Positions 8,905 through 18,069 of a stretch of 48,287 bases of DNA are shown here, piece by piece; position 1 is the stretch's first letter, and every line of letters begins with the position of its first letter. The translations under genes were made by a program, and so were the position numbers. Below the pieces are notes generated by a model. That model did not search any database. It was not told where the DNA came from and saw only the letters and a program-made list of their open reading frames with translations. Origin of the DNA: Methanobacteriaceae archaeon (GTDB taxonomy: Archaea > Methanobacteriota > Methanobacteria > Methanobacteriales > Methanobacteriaceae); assembly GCA_030016715.1 (NCBI GenBank), contig JASEJD010000004.1, positions 124,742 through 173,028 of the forward strand, written 5' to 3'.

Positions 8905-10900
8905 TAATGATGATAAATGGAATTCACTACGTGAAAAAATAATCGGACTTGGTGAAAGTTCTATTCAGAAAAGTTATTATCCCGAACTTCAAAAAAGAGT
9001 TGCTGAGCTTCAAAAATTTAGATCATTACTTGATCAAAGCAATGATGCTATTTTCCTCCTGAAATTTCCTTCAGGAAAGATTGATGATGCAAATGAATCT
9101 GCCTGTAATCAGTTAGGATATACTTATGATGAGTTAACTAACTTATCAATAAATGATCTGCTTGCAACTAATGAGAGTTTAGATTATAAGATGTTTGAAG
9201 ACATATTATTAGAATTTGATGATAATAAAAATCTAAAAAAAACTTTTGATGCTATTCTAAAAAATAGTGATAAAAGAGAAATTCCTTTTGAAATAAGTGT
9301 TTCTCTTGTGGATTTTAGTGGATATTATTATGTGGTAGTTGTTGCCAGGGATATTACTGAACGCATTAAATCAGAACAATCCTTACGTGAAAGTGAAAAT
9401 TTTTTACAAACAATATATAAAGGGATTGATTTAGGCGTATACGTTGTAAATGTCACAGATGATGGTGATTTCCGATTTGAAGATTTAAATCCTGCTTGTA
9501 GATTTATTAAAGATTTTGAATTAATTGATATAAAAAATAAAACTCCTGAAGAATTAATGCCTGCTATTTCTCTTGAAAAAGCTGCTGAAATGCGAGCTAA
9601 TTTTGAAGAATGTCTAAAATCAGAATTATCTATTCAAATTGAAGAACAGAACAAAATAGGAGACAATTTTCAATGGTTTTTAACCACACTTACCCCCCTC
9701 AAAGATGGTCAGGGCCGTGTGAATAGAATAATAGGAACTTCTATGAATATAGACAAACTTAAAAAGGCTGAAATTCAGATAAAAGAACATGCAGACAATA
9801 TTAACATTTTAAACAAGATTATTATATCCAGTAATAAGGCTAAAGATTTGCCATCACTTTTAGAAGATATTTTAGATCATGTAACTAATCTGATGAATTT
9901 TGAAAGTGCTGTCATTTATATGTTAGATGATTATAAAGAGTATTCCAATATTCAGTTTTCAAAGGGAATGCCCACAGAATTTATTGAAAGTATCAAAAAG
10001 ATAAATATTAAACAATCACATGACAAAAACGGCGTTAAATCTGGAAAAAGTGTATTTATCGATAATTACCAAGAAATCTCAAAAAAAGAAGGTTTTTTAT
10101 CACTGGCAAAGATTCCATTAATCTCAAAAGATCAAATTATTGGATCAATATGTGTTGCAAGTAAGCAACGACATTATTTTACTGAAGAAGAAAAAAAGTT
10201 ACTTGAATCCATTGCTAATGAATCTGGAACTGCAATTGCCCGATTATTAAGTGAAATTGAGGTTATTAAATCATTAAATGAGAAAGAGGTCTTGTTAAAA
10301 GAAATTCATCACCGGGTGAAAAATAATCTTCAGATAATATCTAGCCTTTTAAATCTTCAGTCCAATTTTATCAATGACCAGGAATATTTAGCAGTTTTTA
10401 GAGAGAGCCAGAATAGGATAAAGTCCATGGCCCTTATTCATGAACAACTATATCAATCTCGTGATCTGACCCATATAAATTTTGAAAAATATATGAATGA
10501 CATTGTTAATCATCTTATACATGCTTATGCCACTGATCTGCGTAGAATAAATATTAAAAAGAACATTGAAAATGTTTCTATGGGGATTGAAACTGCTATA
10601 CCTTGTGGACTAATTATAAATGAAATTGTCTCCAATGCCCTTAAACATGCTTTTCCAGATAAACAAAGTGGAGAAGTTAAAATAGAATTTGAATCTGTAA
10701 ATAATGAATACAATCTAACAATTAGTGACGATGGAATTGGGTTGCCGGAAGATTTCGATATAGAAAGATCAAAATCATTAGGTTTAAAACTAGTTAATAT
10801 GCTCATAACACAGATTGATGGAAAATTAGAAATAAATAAAGACAGAAAAACAGAGTTTAAGATTAAATTCAATGAATTAGAATATAAAGAACGAATTTAA
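8894..10900 (+). CDS. Cytoplasmic sensor histidine kinase (PAS-PAS-GAF-HisKA_2-HATPase)
   Basis: 668 residues. PAS 1 lies at about 42-158 (ends VVVVARDITERI), PAS 2 at about 165-295, GAF at about 310-455. A HisKA_2 phospho-acceptor helix follows with EIHHRVKNNLQIISSLLNLQ (H472/H473), then a HATPase_c domain with N-box NEIVSNALKHAF, G1 DDGIGLP and G2 SLGLKLVNML. There are no membrane segments, so it senses an internal signal. It is complete, but no response regulator is adjacent; the nearest receiver is in the opposite-strand gene at 1-2029. The ATG at 8894 follows GAAGGA and lies inside the end of the dehydrogenase gene. Sensing the redox state or the dehydrogenase's metabolite is an inference from that overlap. 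Confidence 0.9.
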   Translation: MPSDNDDKWNSLREKIIGLGESSIQKSYYPELQKRVAELQKFRSLLDQSNDAIFLLKFPSGKIDDANESACNQLGYTYDELTNLSINDLLATNESLDYKMFEDILLEFDDNKNLKKTFDAILKNSDKREIPFEISVSLVDFSGYYYVVVVARDITERIKSEQSLRESENFLQTIYKGIDLGVYVVNVTDDGDFRFEDLNPACRFIKDFELIDIKNKTPEELMPAISLEKAAEMRANFEECLKSELSIQIEEQNKIGDNFQWFLTTLTPLKDGQGRVNRIIGTSMNIDKLKKAEIQIKEHADNINILNKIIISSNKAKDLPSLLEDILDHVTNLMNFESAVIYMLDDYKEYSNIQFSKGMPTEFIESIKKINIKQSHDKNGVKSGKSVFIDNYQEISKKEGFLSLAKIPLISKDQIIGSICVASKQRHYFTEEEKKLLESIANESGTAIARLLSEIEVIKSLNEKEVLLKEIHHRVKNNLQIISSLLNLQSNFINDQEYLAVFRESQNRIKSMALIHEQLYQSRDLTHINFEKYMNDIVNHLIHAYATDLRRINIKKNIENVSMGIETAIPCGLIINEIVSNALKHAFPDKQSGEVKIEFESVNNEYNLTISDDGIGLPEDFDIERSKSLGLKLVNMLITQIDGKLEINKDRKTEFKIKFNELEYKERI

Positions 10901-11076
10901 AATATTTTTATTTCAATAGGATTTGAATTATTCAAATAAAGAAATTCTACTCCAAAAAAAATGATTAATTTTTAGATATATAAAATTTCAAAATTAATAC
11001 CTTTTTAGCTCTAGTAGATGTTCTAATAAATGAGTATAGAAAACATTATATGATAACAAAATAAGGTTAGTAAAAT

Positions 11077-11676
11077 ATGGTAAAATTCACATCAAAAGAG
11101 ATAAGAGACATCATAATTTCCATGCTGGTTATAGCATTGGTATTTGCCTATGTATTTGGTGGGAGAAACATCAATGTTGCCCTGACACTTATGCCCATTA
11201 CCTTGATTGCCGTGGGTTTAGGTTTTGTTTTACATGAATTAGCCCACAAATTTGTGGCCATAAAATATGGTTTTTATGCAGAATATAAGATGTGGGTAGA
11301 AGGTTTATTTTTAGCACTAGTTACAACTTTCGTATTGGGAGTTGTATTTGCAGCCCCTGGAGCAGTATATATACATGGATATCATATTAGAGACGATCAA
11401 AATGGAAAAATTTCTATTGCAGGTCCTCTTACCAATATCGGCCTAACTTTGATGTTTTTAGGATTACTAGCAACTCCTCTTGCCTCAAGTCAAATCATAT
11501 TTGAGATTGGATATCTCGGTGCATCAGTCAATAGTTTTCTAGCAGTTTTTAATTTAATACCACTTAGTGTACTGGATGGTGCAAAAGTATTCCGATGGAA
11601 TCCGTTCATTTGGATAGTTACCATGGGGATTGCATTAGGATTCACCCTAAGTTTGATGTTCGGATTACTTATTTAA
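11077..11676 (+). CDS. Membrane metalloprotease, site-2 protease (M50) family
   Basis: 199 residues, nearly all membrane helices. The zinc site is HELAHK in the second helix (HExxH), and the third ligand is the Asp of the late SVLDGAKVF motif (the LDG signature). The [10 protein letters not shown] stretch is also typical of minimal archaeal M50 proteins. These proteases cut transmembrane substrates within the membrane. No PDZ or CBS domain is attached. It is monocistronic, with a weak SD (AAGG) upstream of the ATG. The substrate is unknown. Confidence 0.88.
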   Translation: MVKFTSKEIRDIIISMLVIALVFAYVFGGRNINVALTLMPITLIAVGLGFVLHELAHKFVAIKYGFYAEYKMWVEGLFLALVTTFVLGVVFAAPGAVYIHGYHIRDDQNGKISIAGPLTNIGLTLMFLGLLATPLASSQIIFEIGYLGASVNSFLAVFNLIPLSVLDGAKVFRWNPFIWIVTMGIALGFTLSLMFGLLI

Positions 11677-11823
11677 TAAAAATTCCAATCAAAATATTTC
11701 TTAAATGAACTACTACCGTATATATTATCATTGTCAAAAATAAATTATAAGTGTTTAAATAAATGCATAATATAGGTATTGAGAAATATTTAATATAAAA
11801 ATTTAAGGCTCAAGTGATAATCA

Positions 11824-13020
11824 ATGTTTTCAGATATTCCTGTTACCTATTTTGGATGTACCCATCGATCTATTGCTCCTAAAGAGACAATTAAAAGAGT
11901 AGAAAGTAAACTTAAAGCCGCAGGCATTACTAGAATTGCTGAAATAACCCATCTAGATCGATTAGGAATACCTGTTTATTCAGCTATCCGTCCCTCTGCA
12001 GAAGAAGGATCGGTTAGTATTTATGCAGGTAAAGGGGCAACTAAAGCTCAGGCAAAAGCATCAGCAATGATGGAAGCTTTTGAGAGATATTCTGCTGAAA
12101 TTCAGGAAGAAGATTTGTGGAAAAAAATTATTACTGGAACTTTTAATGATTTAGAAAATTGTGTCAATCCTAAATCACTCATACTCCCCCCGATTACTTT
12201 TGATGCTGAAAAAACTGATTTGTCGTGGGTAAAAGCAGTTGAAGCGAAAACTGATGAGGAATTTTTGATACCGGCTAATGCTGTTTATCATCCCTTCAAT
12301 ATCCAAGATAACTTTACTCTCTTCAAATCTAACACCAATGGACTAGCTTCTGGGAATGAATTGGAAGAAGCAATATTTCATGGGATACTTGAAGTAATAG
12401 AAAGAGATGCTTGGAGCCTTTTTGAAGCAAAACGTGAAACCAAAACTGAAATTGATTGTAGTGATTCGGAGAATAGTATAATCCTGGATTTAATTTCTAA
12501 ATTCCAAGAAAAGGGAGTGAATGTTAAATTGGTGGATTTAACAGCAGATATCAAAGCAACAACAATTGCAGCAGTAGCTGATGATACTGTACTTAAAGAC
12601 CCTGCTCTTTTAACATTAGGTGTTGGAACCCACCTTGATCCTGAAATAGCTGCAATCCGTGCTTTAACTGAGGTTGCCCAAAGTAGAGCTACCCAGATAC
12701 ATGGGACTAGAGAAGATACTGTAAGGGCTGTTTTTATGAGAAAAGCGGGTTATGAAAGAATGAAACGAATTAATAAACATTGGTTTGGCGAATCAGACAA
12801 AATTGTTTCAATAAATAAAATGAAAAATAGATCATCACGTTCTTTTAAGACGGACATTGAAACCTCTCTAAAACTTCTCTCCAAAAAGGGATTTAAAAAG
12901 GTTTTATTTGTGGATCTTAGTCGTGAGAAAATAAATATTCCGGTGGTAAGGGTAATTATACCCAAATTAGAAGTTTTCTCTGTAGATCCAGAAAGGAGAG
13001 GTAATAGGCTGTACAATTAA
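11824..13020 (+). CDS. ycaO: YcaO-domain cyclodehydratase (McrA thioamidation)
   Basis: 398 residues of YcaO fold. Hallmarks are the ATP-binding helix [13 protein letters not shown], the [20 protein letters not shown] segment followed by ERDAWSLFE, and [20 protein letters not shown]. In methanogens the YcaO/TfuA pair is known to make the thioglycine of methyl-coenzyme M reductase subunit A, with YcaO activating the backbone amide by ATP. SD GTGAT lies five bases before the ATG. The tfuA gene follows after 115 nt, then a LarE-like gene. The terminal sequence contains a proline-poor tail (RGNRLYN) rather than the PxPxP end seen in bacterial E. coli-type YcaO. Function by family and context: strong. 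Confidence 0.9.
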   Translation: MFSDIPVTYFGCTHRSIAPKETIKRVESKLKAAGITRIAEITHLDRLGIPVYSAIRPSAEEGSVSIYAGKGATKAQAKASAMMEAFERYSAEIQEEDLWKKIITGTFNDLENCVNPKSLILPPITFDAEKTDLSWVKAVEAKTDEEFLIPANAVYHPFNIQDNFTLFKSNTNGLASGNELEEAIFHGILEVIERDAWSLFEAKRETKTEIDCSDSENSIILDLISKFQEKGVNVKLVDLTADIKATTIAAVADDTVLKDPALLTLGVGTHLDPEIAAIRALTEVAQSRATQIHGTREDTVRAVFMRKAGYERMKRINKHWFGESDKIVSINKMKNRSSRSFKTDIETSLKLLSKKGFKKVLFVDLSREKINIPVVRVIIPKLEVFSVDPERRGNRLYN

Positions 13021-13135
13021 CCTGGAATTATCTCTTCTATTTTATTGATTATAATAAAAAATGATCATTGAAAGATTCAAATTTAATTATTTATAATAAG
13101 AAAAATTAAATGTTACAAATTATTATTTCAATATA

Positions 13136-13786
13136 ATGAAAGAAAATATTGTAGTATTTACCGGACCCTCTCTAAATTCTAATAAAGCAGAAAAAATATT
13201 AAAAGCAGAATATCGCCCCCCAATTAAGCGAGGAGATATTACAACAGTTTTAAATCAAGGTGTAGATATTATAGGAATTATAGATGGAGTTTTCCACCAA
13301 GAACCCGCAGTATCCCATAGAGAAATATTAGATGCACTAAAAAAGGGTGTTATTGTAGTTGGTGGTGCAAGTATGGGTGCACTTAGAGCATCAGAACTGG
13401 ATGATCTAGGAATGATAGGGGTAGGATATGTGTATAAACAGTATAAATCTGGGGCTATTGAGTCTGATGATGATGTGGCTGTGGTTTTTAACCCCGATAA
13501 TATGCAACAACTATCAGAATCACTGATCAGTATTAAATATAATCTTGAAATGGCAGTAAAACATGGGATAATAACTAAAGATGAGTTCAGTGGAATATTA
13601 AGGCTTTTAAAATCTGCTTATTATCCTAAAAGGAATTATAATATAATTTTCAATTCCAATATACTGGATAAAACAAGTTCCAAAGATTTAAAGAGATTTT
13701 TAGATGAAAATAAAGTTGATGTAAAAACTAGAGATGCTATTGAGGTTTTAAATTATATTAAAAATTTAATTAATTCTCTTGATTAG
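13136..13786 (+). CDS. tfuA: TfuA-like core protein, partner of YcaO
   Basis: 216 residues matching the TfuA core: VVFTGPSL near the N-terminus, EYRPPIKRGDI, GIIDGVFHQEPAVSHREIL, and VVGGASMGALRASELDD. TfuA partners YcaO in peptide thioamidation; in methanogens both genes are needed for the McrA thioglycine. No SD is visible before the ATG at 13136 (preceded by TTTCAATATA), while an AT-rich TATA-like ATTTATAATAAG sits about 45 nt upstream, so it may have its own promoter and a short leader. It is followed after 41 nt by the LarE-like gene on the same strand. Confidence 0.9.
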   Translation: MKENIVVFTGPSLNSNKAEKILKAEYRPPIKRGDITTVLNQGVDIIGIIDGVFHQEPAVSHREILDALKKGVIVVGGASMGALRASELDDLGMIGVGYVYKQYKSGAIESDDDVAVVFNPDNMQQLSESLISIKYNLEMAVKHGIITKDEFSGILRLLKSAYYPKRNYNIIFNSNILDKTSSKDLKRFLDENKVDVKTRDAIEVLNYIKNLINSLD

Positions 13787-13827
13787 TTTGAGACTATTTT
13801 TCATAAACAAATTGGGTGAAATTTTTA

Positions 13828-14880
13828 ATGAAACTGGAAGAAAAAATTGAAAAAATCAAGGATTCTTTAAAGAATAAGAAAGTTTTAATAGCTTTTTCTG
13901 GAGGTTCAGATAGTACTTTAGTTGCAAAAATAGCTTCTGAAGTATCTAAAGAAGTATTTGCTGTGACAATTGATAATGGTGTCTTACCCTCGGAATGTAT
14001 TTCAAATGCCCGAGAAATTGCCCGAGAAATTGGAATTAACCATATTGTAATTAAAGAAGATTTCCTTGACGATAAATCCTTCCGATCTAATCTTCATAAC
14101 CGTTGTTATATTTGTAAAAATAAAATGTACAGCCAATTAGAAAAAGAGGCTTTAAAATTGGGTTTAGATAATATTGTAGATGGAACTAATATCAGTGATC
14201 TGCTTGAAGATCGCCCTGGAATAATGGTCACATTTGATAATGAAATATTGAGTCCTCTTTTATTGGCCGGAATGACCAGTGAAGATGTTTTGAAAGCTTT
14301 AAAATTGATTAAACAAGATTATTCCAGGTCAACTACTTGTCTAGCTACTAGAATTCCGAAAGGACAAGAGATCACCATGAAAAAGATTAATAGAATTAAT
14401 TATGCAGAATCTCTAATTAGAAATCTTACCCAAAACGAGACTGTAAGGGTTCGTGATGATGATGATAACGCAACTATTGAGGTAGGGGAACTTGGCAAGA
14501 TTTTAGATGTCAATAAAATTGATCATATTAAATCGGAATTAAAGGCAGTTGGTTTTAAAAGAATTAAATTAGATATTGATGGATATGACGAATATAAAAA
14601 AGATATAGTAATTTATAAGCCTTGTAAAGACGAAGCAAATAAAATTATGTTTGAAACTCAACTTCCATACCAAATAGATATTAAGAAAACATGTGAATCG
14701 CTTTATGAGATAGCAGAGCTTAAATGTTCTGTGGAAATGGGAATTATTATGATGGAACTGAACAAACATAACATTACTATTTTTAAAAAGGGTAAGATAG
14801 TAGCCAGAAAGGTTGTTGATCAGGATGATGCTGAAGAGTTATTAATTACTATTCTACCCTACATAAGAAGAATCATTTAG
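13828..14880 (+). CDS. larE: LarE-like ATP-dependent sulfur transferase with C-terminal extension
   Basis: A 350-residue PP-loop ATPase. The ATP-binding SGGSDS is at 24-29. The LarE region continues through NRCYICKNKMYSQL (C93, C96) and STTCLATRIPKGQ (C171) to LDIDGYDEY near 255. C171 sits where Lactobacillus LarE has its sacrificial Cys176; together with the CxxC pair it gives the three-cysteine set thought to hold a 4Fe-4S cluster in cluster-type LarE proteins. Typical LarE ends near 270; here about 90 extra residues follow (two more Cys at 289 and 300, and a basic FKKGKIVARKVVDQDDAEE segment) that I do not recognise. Start: ATG at 13828, eight bases after GGGTGA. Larger Lar genes (larA/B/C) are absent here. 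Sulfur supply to YcaO/TfuA is inferred from position only. Confidence 0.82.
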   Translation: MKLEEKIEKIKDSLKNKKVLIAFSGGSDSTLVAKIASEVSKEVFAVTIDNGVLPSECISNAREIAREIGINHIVIKEDFLDDKSFRSNLHNRCYICKNKMYSQLEKEALKLGLDNIVDGTNISDLLEDRPGIMVTFDNEILSPLLLAGMTSEDVLKALKLIKQDYSRSTTCLATRIPKGQEITMKKINRINYAESLIRNLTQNETVRVRDDDDNATIEVGELGKILDVNKIDHIKSELKAVGFKRIKLDIDGYDEYKKDIVIYKPCKDEANKIMFETQLPYQIDIKKTCESLYEIAELKCSVEMGIIMMELNKHNITIFKKGKIVARKVVDQDDAEELLITILPYIRRII

Positions 14881-14914
14881 TAAGATAATCCTTTAAAAAG
14901 ATTAAAACAAGATT

Positions 14915-15337
14915 TCAAATTTTTATAGACACATCTTCATTGACTTTTCTTCTGAAGCTTGTTATCTTCTGGAATAGACCCCTATGATCTAATCCTTGCA
15001 AGTACAAGATATCTCCAATTATTTCAAATTCTTGCTTATCAGCTATAATTTCATTAAACTGAATCTCAATTTCCGAAGCATCCTCCATTAAATCATTAGA
15101 TTGGATATTATAATCTAGTATTAGTTCTTGATGAGGATAAACTTCAGCAATAGCATTTTTTATATTGTTCTCAAGAACATGGATAAGAGTTTCTATAGCT
15201 GGCGAGCCTTCCCACCAACAATGGCCCATAAGAAGTTTAAGTTCAATTGTTTTTATTGATACTTCACTTGCATTTTTTGCAGCGATACGTATCCTATCCA
15301 TTTCTGCAGTTAATTTAAGGGTTAATGTTTTGGACAT
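14915..15337 (-). CDS. Conserved-looking protein of unknown function
   Basis: 140 residues, acidic and soluble, with no signal peptide or membrane segment. I do not recognise the family. It contains a distinctive MGHCWWEGSPAIETLIHVLE stretch in the middle and a C-terminal LYLQGLDHRGLFQKITSFRR segment. The start codon comes one base after the stop of the four-CBS gene (TAA-G-ATG), so the two are translationally coupled and probably act together. It converges on larE with a 34-nt gap. No function is proposed. Confidence 0.75.
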   Translation of the reverse strand: MSKTLTLKLTAEMDRIRIAAKNASEVSIKTIELKLLMGHCWWEGSPAIETLIHVLENNIKNAIAEVYPHQELILDYNIQSNDLMEDASEIEIQFNEIIADKQEFEIIGDILYLQGLDHRGLFQKITSFRRKVNEDVSIKI

Positions 15338-15338
15338 C

Positions 15339-16175
15339 TTAATCAGTAAGTGATTTTATTAGATCGTGTGCTCTAACCAGTCCTACTAGTTCACCTTCCA
15401 CATCGATAACTGGTATTTGCTCGATATTATTCTGTTTCATTTTGCTTGCACATTCAGTTACTGTAGTTCTAGTGGTTGCAGTAACTAGTTCATTGTTTAC
15501 CACGTCTTTTACCTCTTTATCTGAAAATTGTAAATGGTTTTTTATGACGTAAAGAACATTTTTACTATCCCAAGACCATTTATCCCCTTCAGTTCCCACA
15601 GAAGTATTGTGAACAGTTCTTTCAGATACAACTTCGCTCTCATTAATAAAATCAGTTTCCGTGAGAATACCAGACAATTTTCCATCTTTATTTAAAGCCA
15701 GTAAAACCTTTAGATTGAAATATCTCATTATCTCAAAAGCCACATTTAAAGGAGTTTTCTCCCATGTAGTGGGAATACTCCTCATCATATAATCTTTTAC
15801 GGGATCTTTAATTTCAGTCTTGGAAATAGCCTGTTCTATTAGATCATAAGCTGTTACAATACCTACTAATTGATTTTTATCTACAACTGGAACCCTTCTT
15901 ATATTATTATCTAACATTTTCTTGGCTACTTCTTTAACATTTTCTGTAGGACTCGCAGTTACCGGGTTTCTTGACATTATTAAAGCAATTTGTTCCTCAT
16001 CTGGGTTATTTATCAGATCTGTACGTGTAACTATACCAATCAATTCTTTAGATCCTTCTTTAACTACAGGTGCACCTGAAATATTTTTTTCCCTCATCAA
16101 ACGCAGTGCCGTAGAACGGTTCCCTGGAACTTTGATATAGTGTATATCCTCTGACATTATCTCTTTAACGAGCAT
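15339..16175 (-). CDS. Four-CBS-domain regulatory protein
   Basis: 278 residues made of four CBS units (about 1-56, 68-125, 133-190, 215-278). Each carries the pattern of a variable strand, a helix, then IPVVD/APVVK and a LVGIVTxxDLI-type end ([44 protein letters not shown]). CBS pairs bind adenosine nucleotides (AMP, ATP, SAM) and regulate partners by energy state. No catalytic domain is attached. SD GGTG precedes the ATG by five bases. It lies between a universal stress protein and the coupled unknown protein, suggesting an energy/stress-sensing unit. Confidence 0.9.
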   Translation of the reverse strand: MLVKEIMSEDIHYIKVPGNRSTALRLMREKNISGAPVVKEGSKELIGIVTRTDLINNPDEEQIALIMSRNPVTASPTENVKEVAKKMLDNNIRRVPVVDKNQLVGIVTAYDLIEQAISKTEIKDPVKDYMMRSIPTTWEKTPLNVAFEIMRYFNLKVLLALNKDGKLSGILTETDFINESEVVSERTVHNTSVGTEGDKWSWDSKNVLYVIKNHLQFSDKEVKDVVNNELVTATTRTTVTECASKMKQNNIEQIPVIDVEGELVGLVRAHDLIKSLTD

Positions 16176-16268
16176 TGTTACACCAACTAATTTATTAAGT
16201 CATCTTATTGTTTTATTTAATTAAAAATTCAGTAAATTATCCTTATTTATTTAATTTAAGTTAAAAAT

Positions 16269-16718
16269 TCAATGGACAACCATTACGGGACATGGAGATG
16301 ATCTAACTACCTTTTCAGCTACGCTTCCCAATAAAAATCTATCTAAACCATGTTTTCCTGAGGTACCCATAACAACCAGATCAATATCCTCTTCTTGAAT
16401 CATGTTGGTTATCTCATCAGCAGGAGCTCCTTCCTTTGATTTTAAGGTAATCTTTACCTCATTATCAAAATCTTTACGAGATTCTTCTTCTGATAGTATA
16501 CCAGAAATCTTTTCAAGAGACCTTTTGCCCTCTTCTTTTAGCATCTCCTTTATTTTTACTATCAGATCTTCAGCAGGAAGTCCTGCGAGTGAAGATGTTT
16601 CAAGTACTGTTAAAACTATGATTTCTGCTCCACTCTTACTTGCAATCCATATAGCATGTTTTGCAGCTTTATCCGCGTATTTCGAACCATCAGTGGGCAA
16701 TAATATTTTTTTGTACAT
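16269..16718 (-). CDS. Universal stress protein, UspA family
   Basis: 149 residues of single-domain USP fold: N-terminal [20 protein letters not shown] and C-terminal nucleotide motif [20 protein letters not shown] (G-2x-G-9x-G-S pattern). The full GxxGx9G(S/T) motif predicts ATP binding, like M. jannaschii MJ0577. The SD AGAGGTGA is four bases before the ATG. The gene lies 93 nt upstream of the CBS gene on the same strand and may be co-transcribed with it. The long AT-rich region upstream probably holds its promoter. Confidence 0.92.
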   Translation of the reverse strand: MYKKILLPTDGSKYADKAAKHAIWIASKSGAEIIVLTVLETSSLAGLPAEDLIVKIKEMLKEEGKRSLEKISGILSEEESRKDFDNEVKITLKSKEGAPADEITNMIQEEDIDLVVMGTSGKHGLDRFLLGSVAEKVVRSSPCPVMVVH

Positions 16719-17289
16719 GAGTTCACCTCTTGGTAATATGTCTTAATTATATTATAATTTTTACTAAATTGAATATGAGAATATATTGTTAATTTTAATT
16801 TTATGATTATATGGATTATATAATTATTTATATTGAACTGATTCTATGAATCAAGTTGTAGGAGAATAGTAAAAAACTAAAAAATAATCAATCCTAAAAA
16901 AAATTAGGATGATAAATGATTACCCCCAAACCAAAATATTTGTACCAGCCCTATTAAATTCATAATCTATAATCCACAATCTTTAGAATCATCTAAATCA
17001 GAGAAATTATTAAAAAAATAGCATACCAATAAACATCAAATCACCATATTATTAAAATCTTCACAAGAAAGATTTAATTTGCTAAAAAAAATTTACTTCT
17101 ATAGATTATTAAGTCTAAGATTAAGATAAATGCAAAAATAGATAAATCTAAATTTCTAGTAAAGAATTTAAATAGGATGATTCACTCATAATGATTAATA
17201 TTATCTCTATAATTTAATTCAATATTTAGAAACTGTTGTGTTATTATTGAAAAATTTTTCCAATCTTATTTTGGGTTTTAGGTGAAATA
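16719..17289. other. 571-nt AT-rich intergenic region with two small inverted repeats
   Basis: I see no gene here. It separates the universal stress gene (minus) from the zinc-ribbon gene (plus) and should hold both promoters. Two inverted repeats stand out. At 16836-16857, AACTGATTC and GAATCAAGTT flank a 3-nt loop, with one bulge. At 16891-16911, ATCCTAA and TTAGGAT flank an A-tract. A short 18-codon reading frame near 16917 has no convincing support. A small RNA is possible but unproven. Confidence 0.4.
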
Positions 17290-17793
17290 ATGAGGCTCAA
17301 GTGCAAAATTTGTGGTCGAGATATTGGTTCTGAGTCCCCGGAGATGACTTGCTGGATATGCTATAACAAAAAATTAAAAAAAGATGAGATCAGACAAAAA
17401 AAGGCCGAAGAAGAAGCAAAAATAAAAAGAGAACGAAGGAAAATTATTGAACAAAAAAGGATGGAAGTCGCTGAACGAAAAAGAGCTAAATGGTTAGCCA
17501 AATCCAAATTAGAAAAGAAAAAGAAAGCAGAAAAATTGGAACATGACATGGAAAAAGTGGCTATGAAATTGTTTAATGAAAATAGATTGCGTTCAGAAAA
17601 AATATTATTATTTATTGAGCCATATCTTTCACATTTACAGGATGGCATAACCAGACCAAAGCTATCTTTCCTACTTGGAATCAATCCTCATGATTGCAAA
17701 GTAATTTTAACAAAGTTAATAATGGATGGAAAAGCATATAAAACAGTTAGATTCTTCAAAAATTCCATATACTACTTAAAAAAGCCAAAATAA
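17290..17793 (+). CDS. Zinc-ribbon, coiled-coil and winged-helix-like protein (putative DNA/RNA-binding)
   Basis: 167 residues in three parts. The first is an N-terminal four-cysteine zinc knuckle: C5/C8 (CKICG) and C21/C24 (CWIC). The second is a long Lys/Glu-rich helix at about 30-90, probably a coiled coil. The third is a C-terminal ~65-residue domain (LQDGITRPKLSFLLGINPHD and onward to KAYKTVRFFKNSIYYL) that looks like a winged helix-turn-helix with a beta hairpin. The SD AGGTGA is four bases before the ATG. It is monocistronic. I do not recognise a named family; a transcription or translation factor is the simplest reading. The highly basic coiled coil would suit nucleic acid binding. 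Confidence 0.78.
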   Translation: MRLKCKICGRDIGSESPEMTCWICYNKKLKKDEIRQKKAEEEAKIKRERRKIIEQKRMEVAERKRAKWLAKSKLEKKKKAEKLEHDMEKVAMKLFNENRLRSEKILLFIEPYLSHLQDGITRPKLSFLLGINPHDCKVILTKLIMDGKAYKTVRFFKNSIYYLKKPK

Positions 17794-18069
17794 CACCTTA
17801 TAAAAAGTTACTAAAACTTATCAATCAAAAAACCTCATCATTGATTATGTATATGTAAAAAATGCAAATTCCTCAAAGGGCGACGTATATTTAAAAAAAT
17901 TTAATACTCACTATCATACATCATCTCTTTAATTTAGTAATTAAGAGTTCTTAATTAATATTTGGGGATTTAAGCTTTTATAATTTTTAATTGGTGTGAA
18001 ATCTTCTAATTTTTAATTTCCTATCTCTTCTAAATTAGTTTATCACTATTTAATTAAGTAATGCTTAAA

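Noticed and set aside
8358-8927. 189-codon minus-strand frame
   Set aside because: It is antisense to the iron-type dehydrogenase and covers its metal-ligand motifs in the other strand.
16917-16973. 18-codon frame beginning near the A-tract hairpin
   Set aside because: Too short, with only a weak SD-like TAGG and no other support.
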